A DNA stretch of 8,937 bases from Clostridia bacterium (lineage in GTDB: Bacteria > Bacillota > Clostridia > Christensenellales > Aristaeellaceae), in contig JAFSZW010000497.1 in the NCBI GenBank assembly GCA_017458865.1, positions 1 to 8,937 of the forward strand, in the 5' to 3' direction. The translations under genes were made by a program, and so were the position numbers. Of this stretch, positions 5,931-8,937 are shown piece by piece. Numbering within the stretch: position 1 is the first letter of the stretch; every line of letters begins with the position of its first letter. The notes beneath the pieces are model-generated. The model searched no databases. It had not been told where the DNA came from and saw only the letters and a program-made list of their open reading frames with translations.

Positions 5931-7908
5931 CGATAACCGACAGACCGGCGGCGAGCATACGGGTTCAGGTGTCGGGACAGGAACACGGGATTTTAAAGGA
6001 AAACCGGGCAGTGCCCGGAAAGGCGGAGACGGCAAACGTTTTGGCTCAAAATTTTCCGGTTCATCCAAGGGACGCACGTACAAAAAGACTTTCGGTTCGG
6101 ACAAGGCACGCACGGGCGAAAAGCCGGACTGGAAACGGTCCGACAGTCAGAGGACCGAGGAAAAGCCGCGCTTAGATGGAAAACCTGAATGGAAGCGGAC
6201 AGATGGTCCGAGGGACGAGAAAAGGCCGCGTCCGGACAGGAAACCCGAATGGAAACGGACAGATGGTCCGAGAGACGCGAGAAATCCGCGTCCGGACGGG
6301 AAACCTGAATGGAAACGGACGGAGAGTCCACGAGACGAAAAAAGGCCGCGTCCGGATGGACAGCCCGAATGGAAACGGACAGATGGTCCGCGGGACGAGA
6401 AGAGGCCGCGCAAGGACGGGAAACCGGCCTGGAAGCGGGCAGATGGTCCGCGGGAAGGAAAGCGGCGCCCGGATGGGAAACCGGCCTGGAAGGTAACCAA
6501 ACCGGCAGATGGCGCGGATGGACAGCAGGGTGATGCGCGTTTTGGGCAGGACAGGAAGAATTCGCCTGAGGCGGGCCTGGCTGCGCGGCGCGTAGCGCTT
6601 GAAACGCTGCTGGATGTATCTGCCAGGGATGCGTATGCGCAGCTTGCGCTTGAGAAACATCTTAAGTCGGCAGAACTGGATCTCAGGGACACGGCTTTCG
6701 TGACACGGATGGTCTATGGCACCATTGAAAACCGGATCTCGCTGGATTACCGGATCAATCAGGTGCTTGAAAAGCCGGATGAACTTGATCCCACTGTGCG
6801 CGAGATCCTTCGCCTTGGCGCTTATCAGCTGTTCTATATGGACCGGGTGCCGGATATGGCTGCGACCGATGAGTCGGTCCGGCTGACGCGTGTCATGGGC
6901 ATGGAAGGCCTGACCGGCCTGGTCAACGGCGTTCTGCGCAATATGATCCGCGAGAAAGAGAACATTGAATGGCCCAAGCCGGAGGATGATCCGGTCAGGT
7001 ATCTGTCGATCATGTACAGCGCACCGGAGGCGCTCTGCAGGATGCTCATTGACCGCTTCGGGGAGCACGAGGCGATGGAGATTCTGCGCTACAGGCAGCC
7101 CAGACTGTATGAGTCGGTCCGGCCCAACCTGATGCGCTGCGATGACCAGCGGATGCGCAGGATGTTTGCGGATATCGGGTATACGTTTGAACCCGGACTG
7201 GTTTCGGGCACGTACCGGGTCTATGATCCCGGCGATCTGGTCCACCTGAGGGGCTATCAGAATGGTCTGTTTGTCATCCAGGGCGAAAGCTCCGTGATTG
7301 CAGCGCGCGCTGTTGGCGCAAAACCGGGTCAGACGATCCTGGATGCGTGCGCGGCACCAGGCGGCAAGACCGCACTGATCAGCGAGATGATGCAGGACAC
7401 CGGCCGGGTCTATGCCTGGGATACGCATCCGCATCGCGTGGAGCTCATCCGCAGCACGGCATCCAGGCTGCATCTTGAAAACATCCGGCCGATCTGCCGG
7501 GATGCCCAGGAGCCAAGGCCGGAGCAGGCCAATACACTGGATGCGGCGATCATTGATGCGCCGTGTTCAGGCAGCGGTGTCATGAGCATCAAGCCGGACC
7601 TCAAGTACCGGATTACGCCGGAGGGCGTCGAGTCGCTTGCCGGTATCCAGGCGAATATTCTTAATGCGGTTGCAGACATGGTGAAACCCGGCGGCACGCT
7701 GGTGTATTCGACATGCTCCATTTTCCCGGAGGAAAATGAGCTGCAGGTTACGGCATTCCTTGAGCGGCATCCTGAGTACCGGGTAAGTCAGCTGGGCGAA
7801 TTGCTGCCGGAGGCGCTGAGACCGCTTGAGGGTGAGCACGGCATTCAGCTCTTTGCCCACCGGGACAACATTGATGGATTCTATATCTGCCGCATGATAA
7901 AGGCATAA
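5920..7908 (+). CDS. rsmB: 16S rRNA (cytosine-967-C5)-methyltransferase with repetitive N-terminal extension
   Basis: RsmB methylates C967 of 16S rRNA using S-adenosylmethionine. From about residue 222 it has the usual plan. A NusB-like helical RNA-binding domain (ARRVALETLLD to LVNGVLRNM) comes first. The Rossmann methyltransferase follows, with DACAAPGGKT (from D475), DAPCSGSG (C549) and YSTCSIFPEENE (C599). C599 corresponds to the catalytic nucleophile and C549 to the release cysteine. The first ~220 residues are unusual: hydrophilic, charged and largely 20-residue repeats (about 67-185). They bring the protein to 662 residues, against roughly 430-450 for the family. I chose ATG 5920, an 11-base overlap with fmt, behind a G-rich weak ribosome site. 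GTG 5878 has a better AGGAG seven bases upstream and would add 14 residues, but its extra stretch overlaps conserved fmt codons, so the AGGAG may be fortuitous. The operon position suggests coupled translation. Confidence 0.93.
   Translation: MPNNDNRQTGGEHTGSGVGTGTRDFKGKPGSARKGGDGKRFGSKFSGSSKGRTYKKTFGSDKARTGEKPDWKRSDSQRTEEKPRLDGKPEWKRTDGPRDEKRPRPDRKPEWKRTDGPRDARNPRPDGKPEWKRTESPRDEKRPRPDGQPEWKRTDGPRDEKRPRKDGKPAWKRADGPREGKRRPDGKPAWKVTKPADGADGQQGDARFGQDRKNSPEAGLAARRVALETLLDVSARDAYAQLALEKHLKSAELDLRDTAFVTRMVYGTIENRISLDYRINQVLEKPDELDPTVREILRLGAYQLFYMDRVPDMAATDESVRLTRVMGMEGLTGLVNGVLRNMIREKENIEWPKPEDDPVRYLSIMYSAPEALCRMLIDRFGEHEAMEILRYRQPRLYESVRPNLMRCDDQRMRRMFADIGYTFEPGLVSGTYRVYDPGDLVHLRGYQNGLFVIQGESSVIAARAVGAKPGQTILDACAAPGGKTALISEMMQDTGRVYAWDTHPHRVELIRSTASRLHLENIRPICRDAQEPRPEQANTLDAAIIDAPCSGSGVMSIKPDLKYRITPEGVESLAGIQANILNAVADMVKPGGTLVYSTCSIFPEENELQVTAFLERHPEYRVSQLGELLPEALRPLEGEHGIQLFAHRDNIDGFYICRMIKA
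6118..6489 (+). repeat. Tandem 60-base repeats within the rsmB 5' region
   Basis: Units of exactly 60 bases start at 6118 (diverged), 6178, 6238, 6298, 6358 and 6418. The last is 57 bases and is followed by a partial unit. They encode versions of G-K-P-E-W-K-R-T-D-G-P-R-D-E-K-R-P-R-P-D. Neighbouring full units differ at only about 8 of 60 positions by eye (6181-6240 against 6241-6300), so the array probably grew by recent unequal recombination or slippage while keeping the frame. Confidence 0.92.
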
Positions 7909-7922
7909 CGGGTGGTTGAACT

Positions 7923-8937
7923 TTGGATAAAGTGGATTTGCTTTCGCTTGATATAGGTGAACTGGAGAGTGTTCTTCAGGGCCTTGGAGAGCCGCGTTTT
8001 CGGGCAAAGCAGCTTTTCAGCTGGATGCATAAAGGCGTCGTGCCTGCGGAAATGCGCAATCTCCCTGCGACCCTCCGGGCAAAGCTTGCAGAGTCATATA
8101 TCACGAATCCGGTCCGGATTATTGAGGAACGCATCTCAAAACTCGACGGGACAAGGAAGTTTCTCTATGCACTTGAGGACGGGAACGTGATCGAGGGCGT
8201 CCTGATGCGCTACCATTACGGGAATACCCTGTGCCTCTCGACGCAGGTCGGCTGCAAAATGGGCTGCCGGTTCTGTGCATCCACCCTGGAGGGCTGTGTG
8301 CGCAGCCTGACTGCGGGCGAGATGCTGGGACAGATCATATGTGCAAATGCGCGCCTGGCGGAAACAGACAGTGAGGCGCGCGTCGGGAATGTCGTCCTGA
8401 TGGGCAGCGGCGAACCGTTTGACAATTATGACAATGTGGTGAAATTCCTGCAGATCCTCCATCATCCGGATGGAATCTGCATCGGGATGCGGTCCGTGTC
8501 GCTGTCGACCTGCGGTCTGGTGCCGGAGATGCTGCGCTTTGCAAAGGAGAACCTGCCGGTGACCCTGTCACTGTCGCTGCATGCGCCGACGGATGAGATC
8601 CGCCGCAGCATCATGCCGATTGCAAACCGCTACAGCATGGATGAGGTGCTCGCGGCCTGCCGCACCTATGTGCAGGAGACGGGACGCCGCGTCATCTTCG
8701 AATACGCACTGATCCATGGCATCAACAGCCTGCCGGAGCATGCAAAGCTGCTCGCGGGACGGTTGCGAAGACTGCAGTGCCATGTCAATCTCATTCCGCT
8801 CAATGATGTGCCGGAACGCGGTTTGCGGGGCGTCAGCGAAAGCGAGATCAGCCGGTTCATGAAGGTGCTTGAGGACGAGGGAATCTCTGTCACGCGGCGC
8901 CGGGAAATGGGCGATGGCATAGAGGGTGCCTGCGGAC
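7923..8937 (+). CDS. rlmN: Dual-specificity 23S rRNA/tRNA adenine-C2 methyltransferase, 3' end outside the window
   Basis: RlmN is a radical-SAM enzyme that methylates C2 of A2503 in 23S rRNA and of A37 in some tRNAs. The 338 visible residues start with the family N-terminus (LDIGELESVLQGLGEPRFRA, then KQLFSWMHKGV). The iron-sulfur cysteines C111-x3-C115-x2-C118 (GCKMGCRFC) are present, as is C104 seven residues earlier, equivalent to E. coli C118. GSGEPFDNYDNV is the SAM-binding GEP motif. The window ends just after GDGIEGACG, whose C337 matches the methyl-carrying cysteine (E. coli C355), so only a short tail is missing. I chose TTG 7923 because GGGTGG lies seven bases upstream and the reading LDKVDLLSL fits the family start. 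GTG 7932 is the alternative. It lies 14 bases after rsmB in the same operon. Confidence 0.95.
   Translation, partial: MDKVDLLSLDIGELESVLQGLGEPRFRAKQLFSWMHKGVVPAEMRNLPATLRAKLAESYITNPVRIIEERISKLDGTRKFLYALEDGNVIEGVLMRYHYGNTLCLSTQVGCKMGCRFCASTLEGCVRSLTAGEMLGQIICANARLAETDSEARVGNVVLMGSGEPFDNYDNVVKFLQILHHPDGICIGMRSVSLSTCGLVPEMLRFAKENLPVTLSLSLHAPTDEIRRSIMPIANRYSMDEVLAACRTYVQETGRRVIFEYALIHGINSLPEHAKLLAGRLRRLQCHVNLIPLNDVPERGLRGVSESEISRFMKVLEDEGISVTRRREMGDGIEGACG

Noticed and set aside
5187..6113. 308-codon open frame on the - strand opposite fmt
   Set aside because: It lies opposite the catalytic domain of Fmt and has no ribosome site or recognisable domain.
6118..6489. CRISPR-like array because of the regular 60-base period
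   Set aside because: There are no unique spacers. The whole unit repeats, stays in frame and is translated as part of RsmB.
6172..7473. 433-codon open frame on the - strand opposite rsmB
   Set aside because: It is antisense to clear RsmB motifs. Its length comes from GC-rich codon bias and the in-frame 60-base repeats, and its translation resembles no protein family.

Overview
The window looks like a chromosomal segment of a Bacillota (Firmicutes), most likely a clostridial, bacterium with moderately high GC. The order def-fmt-rsmB-rlmN, the strong AGGAGG-type ribosome binding sites and the GTG/TTG starts all fit that group. I cannot name a genus from the sequence alone.

The right half (about 4320-8937) is a compact housekeeping operon on the + strand. 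It encodes peptide deformylase (def), methionyl-tRNA formyltransferase (fmt), the 16S rRNA m5C967 methyltransferase (rsmB) and the 3'-truncated 23S rRNA/tRNA m2A methyltransferase (rlmN). The genes overlap or sit within 14 bases of each other behind one good promoter with TATAAT at 4321. Fmt formylates initiator tRNA and Def removes the formyl group from new proteins. RsmB and RlmN modify the ribosome, so the operon serves translation start and ribosome quality. Its oddest feature is a roughly 220-residue hydrophilic N-terminal extension on RsmB, built largely from near-perfect 20-residue (60-base) repeats.

The left half (1-4300) is a looser, accessory-looking region. From the left it holds: a + strand protein whose C-terminal half matches the helical domain found on many Firmicutes macro-domain proteins, but whose macro domain is reduced to a degenerate remnant; a - strand protein of three tandem cysteine-rich (probably zinc-binding) modules; about 760 bases with no intact gene but with an orphan perfect Shine-Dalgarno sequence; and a - strand polytopic GT-C type glycosyltransferase divergent from def. 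Two almost identical palindromic hairpins (931-966 and 2320-2351) bracket the cysteine-rich gene and the gene-poor stretch. They probably act as bidirectional terminators, though they could also mark the edges of an acquired cassette.

I see no tRNA, rRNA, CRISPR array, intact transposase or phage structural gene. The best candidates for something undescribed are the repeat-bearing RsmB, the three-module cysteine protein and the eroded macro-like protein. A coherent new multi-gene system is not evident.
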